A DNA stretch of 64,000 bases from Granulicella sp. dw_53 (GTDB lineage Bacteria; Acidobacteriota; Terriglobia; Terriglobales; Acidobacteriaceae), in assembly GCF_018449545.1 (NCBI RefSeq), contig NZ_JAAVUR010000014.1:1-64000 (forward strand), in the 5' to 3' direction. A program made the position numbers and the translations under genes. How positions within the stretch are numbered: position 1 is the first letter of the stretch; the number at the start of each line of letters is the position of its first letter. A model generated the notes under the pieces. It saw only the letters and a list, made by a program, of their open reading frames with translations. It did not search any database and was not told where the DNA came from. Shown here piece by piece: positions 7,195 to 15,682 of the stretch.

Positions 7195-8121
7195 ATGCGA
7201 AGCCGAGCGGTCATGCTGGTACTGGCGCTGTTCCTCCCACTCACCTTGGGAGCCCTCGCGCAGGAGCCAGCCGCTCCGAGCACCGCTGGCCAAACCCAGG
7301 AAGCGGAGCGTCCCCTCCCGGATGTCGCAGCCCTCATGTACGAGGTCGAGGCGCACCAGAAGGCAGCAGAGGCCATCCAGAAGGACTACCTCTACCACTC
7401 CGTCGAGACCCAGCAGGAGAGGGACGGCCACGACGCAGTCAAAAAGACGACGACAAGAGAATATGACGTCTTCTGGATCGGCGGAGTTCCAGTCCGCAAA
7501 CTCGTCAGGAAAGATGGCAAAGAACTGACCTCCGACGAGCAGAAGAAGGAGAGCGAACGGATCGACAAGGAAGTCGCTAAAGCTCGTGATAAGAAGGACA
7601 AAGCCGACTCCCAAGGTAAGGAGACCAATCCTCGCGGAGGTGATGACATCACAGTCTCAAGGTTCCTGGAACTCGGCAGCTTCACCAATCCGCGACGCGT
7701 GAAGCTCGACGATCGAGACACGATCATGGTCGATTACACCGGAAATCCAAAGGCCAAGACCCGAAATCGAGCCGAAGACGTCGTCCGCGACCTCGTCGGA
7801 ACCATCTGGATCGACGAACAGGATCGAGTCATCCGCAAGACCGAAGGCCGTTTCCTGAATGCCTTCAAGATCGGCGGAGGTTTGGTGGTCAACATCCGCA
7901 AAGACACCAACTTCGGCCTGGAGCAACGGAAGGTGAACGGCGAAGTCTGGCTTCCAGCCCGAATCCAGGCGCAAGGCGCAGCCAGAGCCTTCCTTCTGTT
8001 TAGCTTCAACGGCAGCATTCTGGTGCAGATGTCCGACTACAGGAAGTTCAAGGCCACTTCGACCATCCTTCCCGGCGTGAGCACGGTCGAAGAGAAGCCA
8101 GGAGATGCCGAGCCGCAATGA
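7195..8121 (+). CDS. Exported protein of unknown function
   Basis: A 308-residue protein with a clear Sec signal peptide (residues 1-23, basic then Leu-rich, cleavage after ALA or GALAQ). The mature part begins with a short Pro/Glu-rich stretch and a helical segment. A Lys/Glu-rich charged region (about residues 110-145) follows, then an antiparallel beta-rich C-terminal half (TIWIDEQDRVIRKTEGRF and onward) that recalls outer-membrane lipoprotein-sorting (LolA-like) folds. That resemblance is only in pattern. The ATG at 7195 is chosen over the TTG at 7186, since it gives a canonical signal peptide; no good Shine-Dalgarno is visible for either. The stop overlaps a non-used ATG; sucA begins 149 bases later. 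Confidence 0.65.
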   Translation: MRSRAVMLVLALFLPLTLGALAQEPAAPSTAGQTQEAERPLPDVAALMYEVEAHQKAAEAIQKDYLYHSVETQQERDGHDAVKKTTTREYDVFWIGGVPVRKLVRKDGKELTSDEQKKESERIDKEVAKARDKKDKADSQGKETNPRGGDDITVSRFLELGSFTNPRRVKLDDRDTIMVDYTGNPKAKTRNRAEDVVRDLVGTIWIDEQDRVIRKTEGRFLNAFKIGGGLVVNIRKDTNFGLEQRKVNGEVWLPARIQAQGAARAFLLFSFNGSILVQMSDYRKFKATSTILPGVSTVEEKPGDAEPQ

Positions 8122-8270
8122 CCTTGTGGTTCACGGTTACAACTCTTGAGTCGTGCGATCATCGCAAGCTTCCAGCTTGCCACTGTAGCTTATGGTGCAA
8201 AAGGTCTAGCATAATAATGAATGCGAGGAAGAACACTTCCTCGCGCGAATCGAATGGAATCGAGGATGGA

Positions 8271-10751
8271 ATGGCCACGAAGGCAGGAACTTTAACCCCG
8301 TCAGCTCCGGTGATCGACAGCAACGAACGCGAAGCAACTTTTGATATCTTCCGGCGCTGGGGCTATCTCCAAGCTTCGCTTGATCCCTTGGGCCAGTATC
8401 TTCCGCCGGAGCCGTTTCCGACTCCCGCGCCGGAGGGTGAGAGCGCGGTTCAGGCACGAAGCTTTTACTGCGGCACGATTGCTGCCGAGTTCATGCACAT
8501 CGCCGATCCGGAGCGTCGGCAGTGGCTGCAGGAGCAGATGGAACAGGCGGCTCCGAAGCAGAATCAGAAGCAGATTCTCACGCAGCTCATTCGTGCGGAT
8601 CTCTTCGAGCAGGTGATTCAGTCGCGTTATCTGGGAACCAAGCGCTTCTCGCTCGAAGGTCTCACGGTGTTGATTCCTTTCCTCGATCGAGTCTTCGAGG
8701 CAAGTGTAACCTGCGGAGTTACAAAAGCAATTCTCGCGATGAGCCATCGTGGCCGGTTGAATGTCATGACGAACACCATCGGCCGCAGCGCAGCGGAGAT
8801 CTTCACTAAGTTTGAAGATGTCGATCCGCGCAGCACGATGGGCGGCGGCGATGTGAAGTACCACATGGGTGCGACTGGTGATTATGTCTCTCCGGATGGA
8901 AAGACGATCGCGTTGCATCTGGTCTCGAACCCGAGCCATCTTGAGGCGGTCGATCCGGTCGCGCTGGGACGTGCAAGAGCGAAGCAAGAGCGCATCGGCA
9001 AGGATGGTGAAGCTGCGGTGCTGCCGTTGATCATGCATGGCGATGCTGCGTTCGCGGGCCAGGGCATTCTGGCCGAGACGTTGAATATGGCTACGCTGCC
9101 TGGTTATCGCGTGGGCGGAACGATCCATGTGATCGTGAATAACCTGCTTGGCTTTACTGCTGTTCCCGAAGAGTCGAACTCCTCGCGCTTTGCTACGGAT
9201 ATTGCGAAGCGGCTGCCGATTCCGATCTTCCATGTGAATGCGGAGGATCCGGATGCGGTGATTCGCGTCGCTGGAATCGCGGCGGAGTATCGGCATCGCT
9301 TCCGCTCCGACATCGTTGTGGATCTGGTTGGCTACCGGAAACATGGTCATAGCGAGGTCGACGATCCAACGGTGACGCAACCTCGCCGTTACGCGATCAT
9401 CAAGGATCGCGCTCCGCTGTATCAGCTCTATGCGAAGCAGGTCGGTGTCGATCCGGCGGCTGAGGTTCAGGCTGTTCAAGCGGCTCTGCTGGAAGATCAG
9501 AAGACTGCGACGAAGGCGGATCACATTCCTCATCTTTCGCAGTTGCCTGATTACTGGAATGGATATCGAGGCGGCGAGTTGCAGGCCGATGATGAGCCGA
9601 AGACTGGTTTGCCTGCAGATAAGATCGCTGCGTTGGCTCATGCTACGACCAAGGTCCCTGAAGGCTTTCATCTTCATCCGAAGCTCAAGAAGCTTTTTGA
9701 GCAGCGCGAGGAGATGGGTAGCGGTTCGCGTCCCTTCGACTACGGCATGGCCGAGCTGGTGGCGTATGCTTCGCTGCTCGAGACGGGCACCCCGGTGCGG
9801 CTCACAGGACAGGACTCCCAGCGAGGTACCTTCAATCAGCGTCATGCGGTGATGGTGGATACGGAGACCGAGGTTCGGTACATTCCGCTCGCGAATATGA
9901 GCAAGGACCAGGGTAAGTTCGAGGTCTATAACTCGCTGCTGTCGGAGGCGGCGGTGCTGGGCTTCGACTACGGCTTCTCGCGCGACTATCCCGAGGCGCT
10001 GGTGCTGTGGGAGGCTCAGTTCGGCGACTTCGCGAACGGCGCGCAGATCATCATCGACCAGTTCATCTCGGCGAGTGAGGCCAAGTGGGGTCTGCTCTCC
10101 GGTATCGCGATGCTGTTGCCGCATGGATACGAGGGCCAGGGGCCGGAGCACTCGAGCGCACGCATCGAGCGGTTCCTGCAGTTGGCTGCTTATGACAATA
10201 TGCAGATCTGCCAGCCCTCGACGGCTGCTCAGTACTTCCATCTGCTGCGTCGGCAGTCGATGCGTAAGTGGCGTAAGCCGCTGGTGGTATTTACGCCCAA
10301 GAGCATGTTGCGGCATCCGGACGCTTCGTCGTCTGTGGCGGACTTTGCGGAGGAGCGCTTCCAGAATGTTCTTCCCGATCACGCAGTGCAGAACCCGAGG
10401 AGGCTGCTGGTTTGCAGCGGCAAGATCGGACATAATCTGCGTGTGGAGCGGGAGAAGCGCAAGGACATGGGCGTCGCCATCATCTTTGTCGAACAGCTCT
10501 TTCCTTGGCCTGAGACTGAGCTGCAGGCAGCTCTGGACGAACATCCCGATGCAGAGGAGATTGTCTGGGTCCAGGAAGAGCCCGCGAACATGGGCGCCTT
10601 TTCGTACGTGATGCCGGAGCTGCGACGCATGGCTGGTCAGCGGGCAGTGCTCAGCGTGAAGCGTACAGCAGCGGCTAGCCCGGCTACCGGTTCGGCTAAG
10701 GCGCACGAGATGGAAGAGCGGACTCTGATCGACCTTGCCTTTGGTGTTTAG
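8271..10751 (+). CDS. sucA: 2-oxoglutarate dehydrogenase E1 component
   Basis: Thiamine-diphosphate enzyme that decarboxylates 2-oxoglutarate and hands the succinyl group to E2 in the TCA cycle. The 826-residue product shows the SucA signatures: MSHRGRLNV, YHMGATGDY, SNPSHLEAVDPV, HGDAAFAGQGILAETLN (cofactor-binding loop), GYRKHGHSEVDDP, and in the C-terminal half GYEGQGPEHSSAR. It ends in the family's EERTLIDLAF. It is about 100 residues shorter than enterobacterial SucA, mainly at the N-terminus. The ATG at 8271 has GAGGATGGA directly before it; an in-frame ATG at 8217 would add 18 residues. No E2 or E3 gene is adjacent, so the complex partners are encoded elsewhere. A strong terminator follows. 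Confidence 0.95.
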   Translation: MATKAGTLTPSAPVIDSNEREATFDIFRRWGYLQASLDPLGQYLPPEPFPTPAPEGESAVQARSFYCGTIAAEFMHIADPERRQWLQEQMEQAAPKQNQKQILTQLIRADLFEQVIQSRYLGTKRFSLEGLTVLIPFLDRVFEASVTCGVTKAILAMSHRGRLNVMTNTIGRSAAEIFTKFEDVDPRSTMGGGDVKYHMGATGDYVSPDGKTIALHLVSNPSHLEAVDPVALGRARAKQERIGKDGEAAVLPLIMHGDAAFAGQGILAETLNMATLPGYRVGGTIHVIVNNLLGFTAVPEESNSSRFATDIAKRLPIPIFHVNAEDPDAVIRVAGIAAEYRHRFRSDIVVDLVGYRKHGHSEVDDPTVTQPRRYAIIKDRAPLYQLYAKQVGVDPAAEVQAVQAALLEDQKTATKADHIPHLSQLPDYWNGYRGGELQADDEPKTGLPADKIAALAHATTKVPEGFHLHPKLKKLFEQREEMGSGSRPFDYGMAELVAYASLLETGTPVRLTGQDSQRGTFNQRHAVMVDTETEVRYIPLANMSKDQGKFEVYNSLLSEAAVLGFDYGFSRDYPEALVLWEAQFGDFANGAQIIIDQFISASEAKWGLLSGIAMLLPHGYEGQGPEHSSARIERFLQLAAYDNMQICQPSTAAQYFHLLRRQSMRKWRKPLVVFTPKSMLRHPDASSSVADFAEERFQNVLPDHAVQNPRRLLVCSGKIGHNLRVEREKRKDMGVAIIFVEQLFPWPETELQAALDEHPDAEEIVWVQEEPANMGAFSYVMPELRRMAGQRAVLSVKRTAAASPATGSAKAHEMEERTLIDLAFGV

Positions 10752-10864
10752 CTTGAGACTGCTTAACACTGATCTTCACCGATGACACCGATTAAGGCGT
10801 GACGGTGATTGAAGGGATCAAAGCGGGATAAGAGGCTTAGTAGGTTTCTTAGCTGGAAAGGAAT

Positions 10865-10903
10865 GGGGAAGGCGATTCATGATCGCCTTCCCCGTTTCTT
10901 GTT
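10865..10903 (+). terminator. Intrinsic terminator after sucA
   Basis: GGGGAAGGCGAT (10865-10876), loop TCATG, perfect complement 10882-10893, then GTTTCTTGTT. A 12-bp perfect stem with a T-rich tail about 110 bases after the sucA stop. Confidence 0.85.
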
Positions 10904-10963
10904 GTAACTAAGTTAGTCACATTCTATTGGTGTGTCGATGCGCTGCGGGTATCGTGGCTCAGG

Positions 10964-12316
10964 TTAGGCGAGTTTCATCGTCTTGGGGTTCCACTGAACT
11001 ACACTGTTGCGTTCTATGCTGAGGTTACTTAAGAGGGCGGCTCCGGCGGCGCGGAAGCCGAACTCGGCGTCTTCGGTTACGGGTTTGCGGCTGCGGACTG
11101 CGTCGAAGAAGTTGCGGAAGTGGTCGTAGGTATCGTTGTAGCCTTTGGGTGCGACGAACTTTTCGAGCGTTGCGCTGGTGGGGCCGGTGGGGTTTTCGAC
11201 GGGATACTTCTGGCGGTACTGATCGAGGTAGCGCTTCTGCATCTCGTTGGTGAAGGTGCTGACGGTGTAGCCAGGCTCTTTTTCGCGGGGAGTGCGGGCC
11301 ACGACGACAGCTCCGTTGTAGACCTCCATCGATCCTTCGGAGCCTGTGAAGGTGAGGCCTTCGCTCTCTTCGCCGCCGTTAACGAAGTTGACGCGGAGGC
11401 TGAGGTTGAAGCCTTCGGGGTAGTCGAAGAGGCCGAGGAGGACGTCCGGGACGTCCCGGCCGTCCTTCCAGAACCGGATGGCTCCGGTGGCCATGGCGCG
11501 GGTGGGTCCGAGGGCTCCGGTGATGTAGTGGGTGCCGCTGAAGAGGTGGACGAAGAGGTCGCCGGCGACGCCGGTGCCGTAGTCCTTCCACTTGCGCCAC
11601 TGGAAGAAGCGTTCGGCGTTGAAGGGGATCTTGGGGGCGGAGCCGAGGAAGCGTGGCCAGTCGCAGGTCTGGCTGTCGGCGTCGAGGGGGACGGAGTAGT
11701 TCCAGGCGCCGGTGGAGGAGTTGCGGTCCCAGCGGGCGGTGACCATGTTGAGCTGGCCGATGGCTCCGGCGGCGAGGAGCTCTTTGGCCTTGGCGTAGAC
11801 GATGTTGCTGACGCGCTGGCTGCCGACCTGGAGGATGCGGTTGGTGGTGCGGGCGGTCTCGATCATCTGCGGGCCGTCGGCGTAGATGTGGATCATGGGC
11901 TTTTCGCAGTAGACATCCTTGCCGGCCTTCATGGCGTCGACGGCGATCTGGCGGTGCCAGTGGTCGGGGGTGGCGATGATGACGGCGTCGATGTCTTTGC
12001 GGCTAAGAATCTCGCGGTAGTCGCGGGTGGTGAAGATATCGTTGCCCCAAAGCTCCTTGGAGTGGGCGAGGCGGCCATCGTAGGCGTCGGCGACGGCGAC
12101 GATCTTCGCGCCGGGAACCTGGGCGGCGGTGGCGGCGTCGGACTGGCCGCGAATACCGGCTCCGATGAGGGCGAACTGGATCTGATTGTTGGGCGAGGAT
12201 GCCTGGCCGGCGGTGAGGGCGAGTTCGTGTGGCGCTTCTGCGAGGAGGTGGAGATTAGTACCCGCCGCGGCAAGGCTGGCGGTCTTGAGGAAGGTCCTGC
12301 GGTCCAGAGTAGGCAT
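10964..12316 (-). CDS. Tat-exported Gfo/Idh/MocA family oxidoreductase
   Basis: A 450-residue NAD(P)-dependent oxidoreductase acting on sugars or sugar derivatives. The N-terminus has RRTFLK at residues 6-11 and an Ala-rich stretch, a twin-arginine signal. The Rossmann fold follows with IGAGIRGQ, IVAVADAYD, AVIIATPDHWH and the hallmark EKP (in YCEKPMIH). The C-terminal half is the alpha/beta dimerisation and substrate domain. Exported Gfo/Idh proteins with bound cofactor are common in Acidobacteriota and Planctomycetota, often next to xylose-isomerase-like TIM barrels such as the gene at 1020. Convergent with sucA; transcribed alone. The substrate is unknown. Confidence 0.9.
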   Translation of the reverse strand: MPTLDRRTFLKTASLAAAGTNLHLLAEAPHELALTAGQASSPNNQIQFALIGAGIRGQSDAATAAQVPGAKIVAVADAYDGRLAHSKELWGNDIFTTRDYREILSRKDIDAVIIATPDHWHRQIAVDAMKAGKDVYCEKPMIHIYADGPQMIETARTTNRILQVGSQRVSNIVYAKAKELLAAGAIGQLNMVTARWDRNSSTGAWNYSVPLDADSQTCDWPRFLGSAPKIPFNAERFFQWRKWKDYGTGVAGDLFVHLFSGTHYITGALGPTRAMATGAIRFWKDGRDVPDVLLGLFDYPEGFNLSLRVNFVNGGEESEGLTFTGSEGSMEVYNGAVVVARTPREKEPGYTVSTFTNEMQKRYLDQYRQKYPVENPTGPTSATLEKFVAPKGYNDTYDHFRNFFDAVRSRKPVTEDAEFGFRAAGAALLSNLSIERNSVVQWNPKTMKLA

Positions 12317-12592
12317 CGATAGTGGTCTCTTTCGCTGGCGGTGAGTTAAATCAATCCGCCAAGAAAAGGTATTTCAATGAGATGGTGGTGTCCAGTTACC
12401 GCTCAATGTTGCTGTACGAGGAACTACGTTCCTACCCATCGCTAGAGACAAAGCGTGATGGATGGGCGTTCGGGATGTCTTGGTGGGGGAAGGAAGGCGG
12501 TCGTGCTTCGCACGATACCCCACCCTATTTGCGATGAGACTGCAAAAAGGGTGGGGCACCCGGATTTGTGGCGGATTGTGGCTGAATCGCGG
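12317..12592. other. Intergenic region with repeat copy C
   Basis: Between the divergent-side start of the Gfo/Idh gene and the stop of the MFS gene. The only recognisable content is the repeat at 12488-12563, placed about 30 bases after the MFS stop codon in the transcribed direction. That is the same position relative to a gene end as copy B. Confidence 0.55.
12488..12563 (-). repeat. Two-hairpin dispersed repeat, copy C
   Basis: Exact inverted copy of 5408-5483 over 76 bases. Like copy B it lies about 30 bases downstream of a stop codon and in the same orientation relative to that gene. Identity over the full length suggests recent spread. Confidence 0.85.
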
Positions 12593-14311
12593 TTAGGATT
12601 CGGGGGGTGCGGGGGTGGGGTTGGCGATCTCGCGGGCGTAGAGCTGGTAGGTGATCTTTGGGGGGATAGGTGCTGAGCCGGGTAGGAGGCCGGGGTTGTG
12701 GTGGAGGGCGAAGACGCGGTCCTGGATCTCGCGGTCGGCCAGGGTGACGCGCTCGCGGGAGCGGAGGTAGTCGAGCCAGGACTCCATGACGAAGGTCTCG
12801 TTGAGGTGGGTGGGGTCGACGGCGTCGCGGAAGATGCCCCAGCGGATGGCGCCGTCGCGGAGACGGACGCCACGGAGTTGGTGGATGGCGTGAGTGAACT
12901 CAGCGTAGCGGTCGATGGGGACGACGTACTCGATGGAGATGCGGACGGGGCCTTCGGTAAGGGGCGCGTTTTTTCCGGCGGGAGAGGTGGGGGCGGGGGC
13001 GGGGCGCTTCCATTGGTAGGGGGTGTAGTCGGGTGCGGGGCCTTGGAGGATCTTGTAGCGGGGGGCGAGGGGGGGGGTGATGAGCAGGCCGCCGGCGGCA
13101 GAGGCGAGGGCTATGGGGGTGGTGGTGTGTTCGGCGACGAAGCCCCAAAGGATGGAGCCGAAGGCCATGCCGCCCTGGAAGGTCATGAGGTAGGTGCCGA
13201 GGGCTCGAGCCTGGACCCAGGCGGGGACGGAGAGTTGGACGGAGGTGTTGAGGGTGGCCATGGTGCTGGTCCAGGCGAAGCCCGCGATGATGAGGGTGAG
13301 GATGATGATGACGGGTTTGTGGACGAAGGCCAGGACGAGGAGCGTGGCGACGTTGTAGAGGGTGGCGGCGGCGATGATGCGGTCGGCGGGGACGCGGCGG
13401 CGGATGCGGGGAAGCTGGGTGGCCGCGATGAGGGCTCCGAGGCCGAGGGCTCCGTTGAGGATACCGTAGCCGAAGGCTCCCTGGCTGAGGTCGCGGCGGG
13501 CGACGACGGCGAGCAGGGACCAGATGGCGGAGACGAAGAAGGTAAAGGTAAAGGCGCGGATGAGGGAGGCCTGGAGGTCGGGTGCGTAGCGGACGTAGCG
13601 GAGGCCGGAGCGGATTGATCCGGCGATACGTTCGGCGGGCAGAGTGGACTTGAAGAGGGGAGTGCGCTTCCAGTTGACGAGGACCCAGATGACTCCGGCG
13701 AAGGAGACGGCGTTGAGGACGAAGACAGCTCCGGTGCCGGTGTCGGTGTGTTTGAAGGCGGCGACCATGAGTCCGCCGAGAGCGGGGCCGAGGGCGCGGG
13801 CGAGGTTGTTGGAGGCGGAGTTGAGGGAGACGGTGTCGGGGATGAGGTCGCGGGGGACGAGCTCGGGGACGATGGCTTGCCAGGCGGGGTTGTTCATGGC
13901 GGAGCCGATGTTGAGCAGGAAGGTGAAGGCAAGGAGGGCCCAGGGAGAGACGTGTCCGAGGAGGGTGAGGATGGCGAGGATGGCTACGCTGGCGAGCATC
14001 CAGACCTGCCAGAAGATGAGGAGGCGGCGGCGGTCGAAGATGTCTGCTGTGGCTCCGGCGAGGAGTCCGAGGAAGAGGACGGGGAGGCTGGCCGCGGTCT
14101 GCATGAGAGCGATGAGCAGAGGGGAGGCGGTGAGGGAGGTCATCAGCCAGGTGCCGGCGGTGTCCTGCATCCAGGTGCCGATGGAGGAGATGGTCGAGGC
14201 GATCCAGCGGTCGCGGAAGAGAGGGATGCGGAGGGGAGCGAATCCTGAAGCAGTGGGGATGGGGGAGACAGCTTCGGCCGCAGGTGCGGTGTCTGGGGAT
14301 TCTAATGGCAT
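12593..14311 (-). CDS. MFS transporter of the EntS/DUF894 type with C-terminal soluble domain
   Basis: A 572-residue major facilitator superfamily protein. About twelve membrane segments fill residues 30-430, starting FRDRWIASTISSIGTWMQDTA, with the inter-helix motif GLLAGATADIFDRRRLL (the D-x-x-x-RR/R loop of MFS). From about 450 there is a soluble tail (RISIEYVVPIDRYAEFTHAI and onward) resembling the ABM/EthD-like domain that many enterobactin-exporter-like (PF05977) proteins carry. It probably exports a small organic compound. The substrate cannot be read from sequence. ATG at 14309-14311. Transcribed alone, with the repeat copy C after it. Confidence 0.88.
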   Translation of the reverse strand: MPLESPDTAPAAEAVSPIPTASGFAPLRIPLFRDRWIASTISSIGTWMQDTAGTWLMTSLTASPLLIALMQTAASLPVLFLGLLAGATADIFDRRRLLIFWQVWMLASVAILAILTLLGHVSPWALLAFTFLLNIGSAMNNPAWQAIVPELVPRDLIPDTVSLNSASNNLARALGPALGGLMVAAFKHTDTGTGAVFVLNAVSFAGVIWVLVNWKRTPLFKSTLPAERIAGSIRSGLRYVRYAPDLQASLIRAFTFTFFVSAIWSLLAVVARRDLSQGAFGYGILNGALGLGALIAATQLPRIRRRVPADRIIAAATLYNVATLLVLAFVHKPVIIILTLIIAGFAWTSTMATLNTSVQLSVPAWVQARALGTYLMTFQGGMAFGSILWGFVAEHTTTPIALASAAGGLLITPPLAPRYKILQGPAPDYTPYQWKRPAPAPTSPAGKNAPLTEGPVRISIEYVVPIDRYAEFTHAIHQLRGVRLRDGAIRWGIFRDAVDPTHLNETFVMESWLDYLRSRERVTLADREIQDRVFALHHNPGLLPGSAPIPPKITYQLYAREIANPTPAPPES

Positions 14312-14693
14312 GCGATGGCTATAGTTTACGGTTTTCCATCATAAGAATGTGAAGGATGACGCCATGAGTTGCATGCGGTTGAGAGCAGGCAAAACTTTGC
14401 GGCTGGTGGTTCCTTGCAGATTCCTCATTTTTTTATTTCGGCTAAGTGGGCGCTTAGGGTACTTTAGAGTTATCGAAAACAGCGAAAACCTTTGAATTGA
14501 GTTGATTTTCCTATAGCTGAGATGTGAAAAGGGATGGACTTGAAAGAGAAAACTTTTTCTCTGTATGCAAGATTTGTTGGATTGTTCTATGCAAAACATG
14601 GCATTGTTTGATTTTACGTTTGGCACTTGGATTGCATCGTACTAAATGTAACTTCAAATGTAACTTTCCCTGCTCTGGGCTAAAAGGTGATTT
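14312..14693. other. AT-rich intergenic region carrying the PEP-CTERM promoter
   Basis: About 380 bases of clearly lower GC than the flanks, between the divergent MFS and PEP-CTERM genes. No gene is supported. It contains the sigma-54 type promoter at 14620-14636 and a direct repeat AATGTAACTT at about 14645 and 14657. The region upstream of the promoter would be the place for activator sites. Confidence 0.55.
14620..14636 (+). promoter_or_regulatory. Sigma-54 type (-24/-12) promoter
   Basis: TTGGCAC, five bases, TTGCA. The invariant GG (14622-14623) and GC (14634-14635) are ten bases apart, exactly as sigma-54 requires. The predicted start of transcription is near 14647, about 47 bases before the ATG of the PEP-CTERM gene. 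Control of PEP-CTERM genes by RpoN through PrsK/PrsR is established for exosortase systems; its use here is inference. Confidence 0.7.
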
Positions 14694-15344
14694 ATGCGCC
14701 GCAAGATACAACTTCTGCTCCTGCTACTGCTGATCGCCGCGACGACTGAAACCGGCGTGAGAGCTTCGACCGATTGTGAGCGCTGGATGGCGGCTTATAA
14801 GGTCCAATTGGCGCAGACGAAGGCGCTGAAACGAATTCAGGCGGCCCATGCGCGAGCGAAGCACCTTGCGCAGACGAAGCTGGCGAACTATGTGAAGAAG
14901 CCCGTAGCTCCGCATCCGCATCCAGCGCATTTCGTAAGACCTAGATATACGCGGCAACAGATTCTGGATCGTTTCAATATCGCTTGCGGCGATCTGCCGG
15001 CAGTGATCAAGCCGGGCGATCGGTTGGTAGAAGGAAAGGTTTCTCCGGCAGAGTTTCTCTCTGAGATGGAGCCGTATGAGCCGGTAGAGTTGGCTAGCAC
15101 TGGAGACGGAGGGTTCATTCCTACGGGGGACACGCCTCCTTTTACGTCGGGCTCGGGTAGCGGCGGAGGATCGAATGGTGGATTTCCGGGGACACCGATC
15201 TTTGGTGGCGGCGGCGGTGGCGGCGGTGGGAATACGCCTCCCGATATTCCGGTGACGCCGGTTCCGGAGCCAGGTAGCATTGCTTTGGTTTTGACCGGAA
15301 TTGTTGGCGCTGCTGGTGTGGTTCGACGTAAGTTGCAAGGATAA
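14694..15344 (+). CDS. PEP-CTERM sorting domain protein
   Basis: A 216-residue exported surface or extracellular-matrix protein. Residues 1-25 are a Leu-rich signal peptide. A charged helical part (about 28-75) is followed by a segment with two Cys and then a Gly/Ser/Pro-rich linker with a run of nine Gly. The C-terminus is the canonical sorting tag: VPEPGS, a hydrophobic helix, then RRK. EpsH-type exosortases recognise this tag. No exosortase gene is in the window. AAAAGGTG lies before the ATG. The middle region resembles nothing I know. The sigma-54 promoter supports co-regulation with an exopolysaccharide/exosortase locus elsewhere. Confidence 0.88.
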   Translation: MRRKIQLLLLLLLIAATTETGVRASTDCERWMAAYKVQLAQTKALKRIQAAHARAKHLAQTKLANYVKKPVAPHPHPAHFVRPRYTRQQILDRFNIACGDLPAVIKPGDRLVEGKVSPAEFLSEMEPYEPVELASTGDGGFIPTGDTPPFTSGSGSGGGSNGGFPGTPIFGGGGGGGGGNTPPDIPVTPVPEPGSIALVLTGIVGAAGVVRRKLQG

Positions 15345-15455
15345 ATTTTGGCGAGGTTCAGGGCTTGGGGATGGATGGTTATGTCCGCTTCAGGCCCTTT
15401 GTAGCGGGTAATAGGTGTTTGCGCTGAGATTCATATGTAGTAAAAGCGGTGGTTT

Positions 15456-15566
15456 AAAAAGGAAACCCACGCAGCGCGGTGGGGGCTGATGCGTGGGTAT
15501 TCCGGTAAAGCAACGAAGTGGGTGGACTTCGTTATGACTGACTCAACCCGAAGGGAGTCTTGCCAC
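15456..15566 (-). ncRNA. Candidate small RNA, about 110 nt, with own promoter and terminator
   Basis: On the minus strand, TTGACT (15596-15601) and TACATT (15573-15578) are separated by 17 bases, a near-consensus sigma-70 promoter, predicting a start near 15566. The transcript would form hairpins GACT...AGTC around CCC-GAA-GGG (15540-15559) and AACGAAGT/ACTTCGTT (15512-15533). It would end in stem CCCACGCA (15490-15497) / TGCGTGGG (15466-15473) followed by TTTCCTTTTT (15465-15456), a classic terminator. It could alternatively be the 3' untranslated tail of pckG. I do not recognise the family. Confidence 0.5.
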
Positions 15567-15572
15567 TCACCT

Positions 15573-15601
15573 AATGTAGCCGGAATAGGGTATGAAGTCA
15601 A
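15573..15601 (-). promoter_or_regulatory. Sigma-70 type promoter of the small RNA
   Basis: TTGACT, 17-bp spacer, TACATT reading on the minus strand. Both boxes differ from consensus by only one or two bases and the spacing is ideal. It lies 82 bases beyond the pckG stop codon. Confidence 0.55.
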
Positions 15602-15682
15602 GGGGGGAACGGGGTGGAAAGTATGGATTCCTTATTCGGGATTTGCGGGTTTTCTTCGGGGTTTATGGGGGATAGGGGTCGC

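Larger units (their letters stand above)
15345..15682. other. Intergenic region with a minus-strand small RNA candidate
   Basis: No protein gene is supported on either strand. It lies between the plus-strand PEP-CTERM gene and the stop of minus-strand pckG. Several perfect stems are packed into 15450-15590, with a minus-strand promoter and terminator around them (see the ncRNA entry). Confidence 0.55.

Noticed and set aside
8301..10769. An 822-codon open frame on the strand opposite sucA
   Set aside because: It is the mirror of a strongly supported enzyme gene in GC-rich DNA. It has no family resemblance and is Arg/His/Leu-rich, as antisense frames are.
10765..10795. Similarity of the region after sucA to 24545-24580 (GATCTTC-CGGAT-like words)
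   Set aside because: The match is short and imperfect. It may be a degraded dispersed repeat, but two weak copies are not enough to call one.
15451..15590. The structured region read on the plus strand as a riboswitch
   Set aside because: No plus-strand gene follows it (pckG runs the other way), and the T-tract and promoter are on the minus strand.
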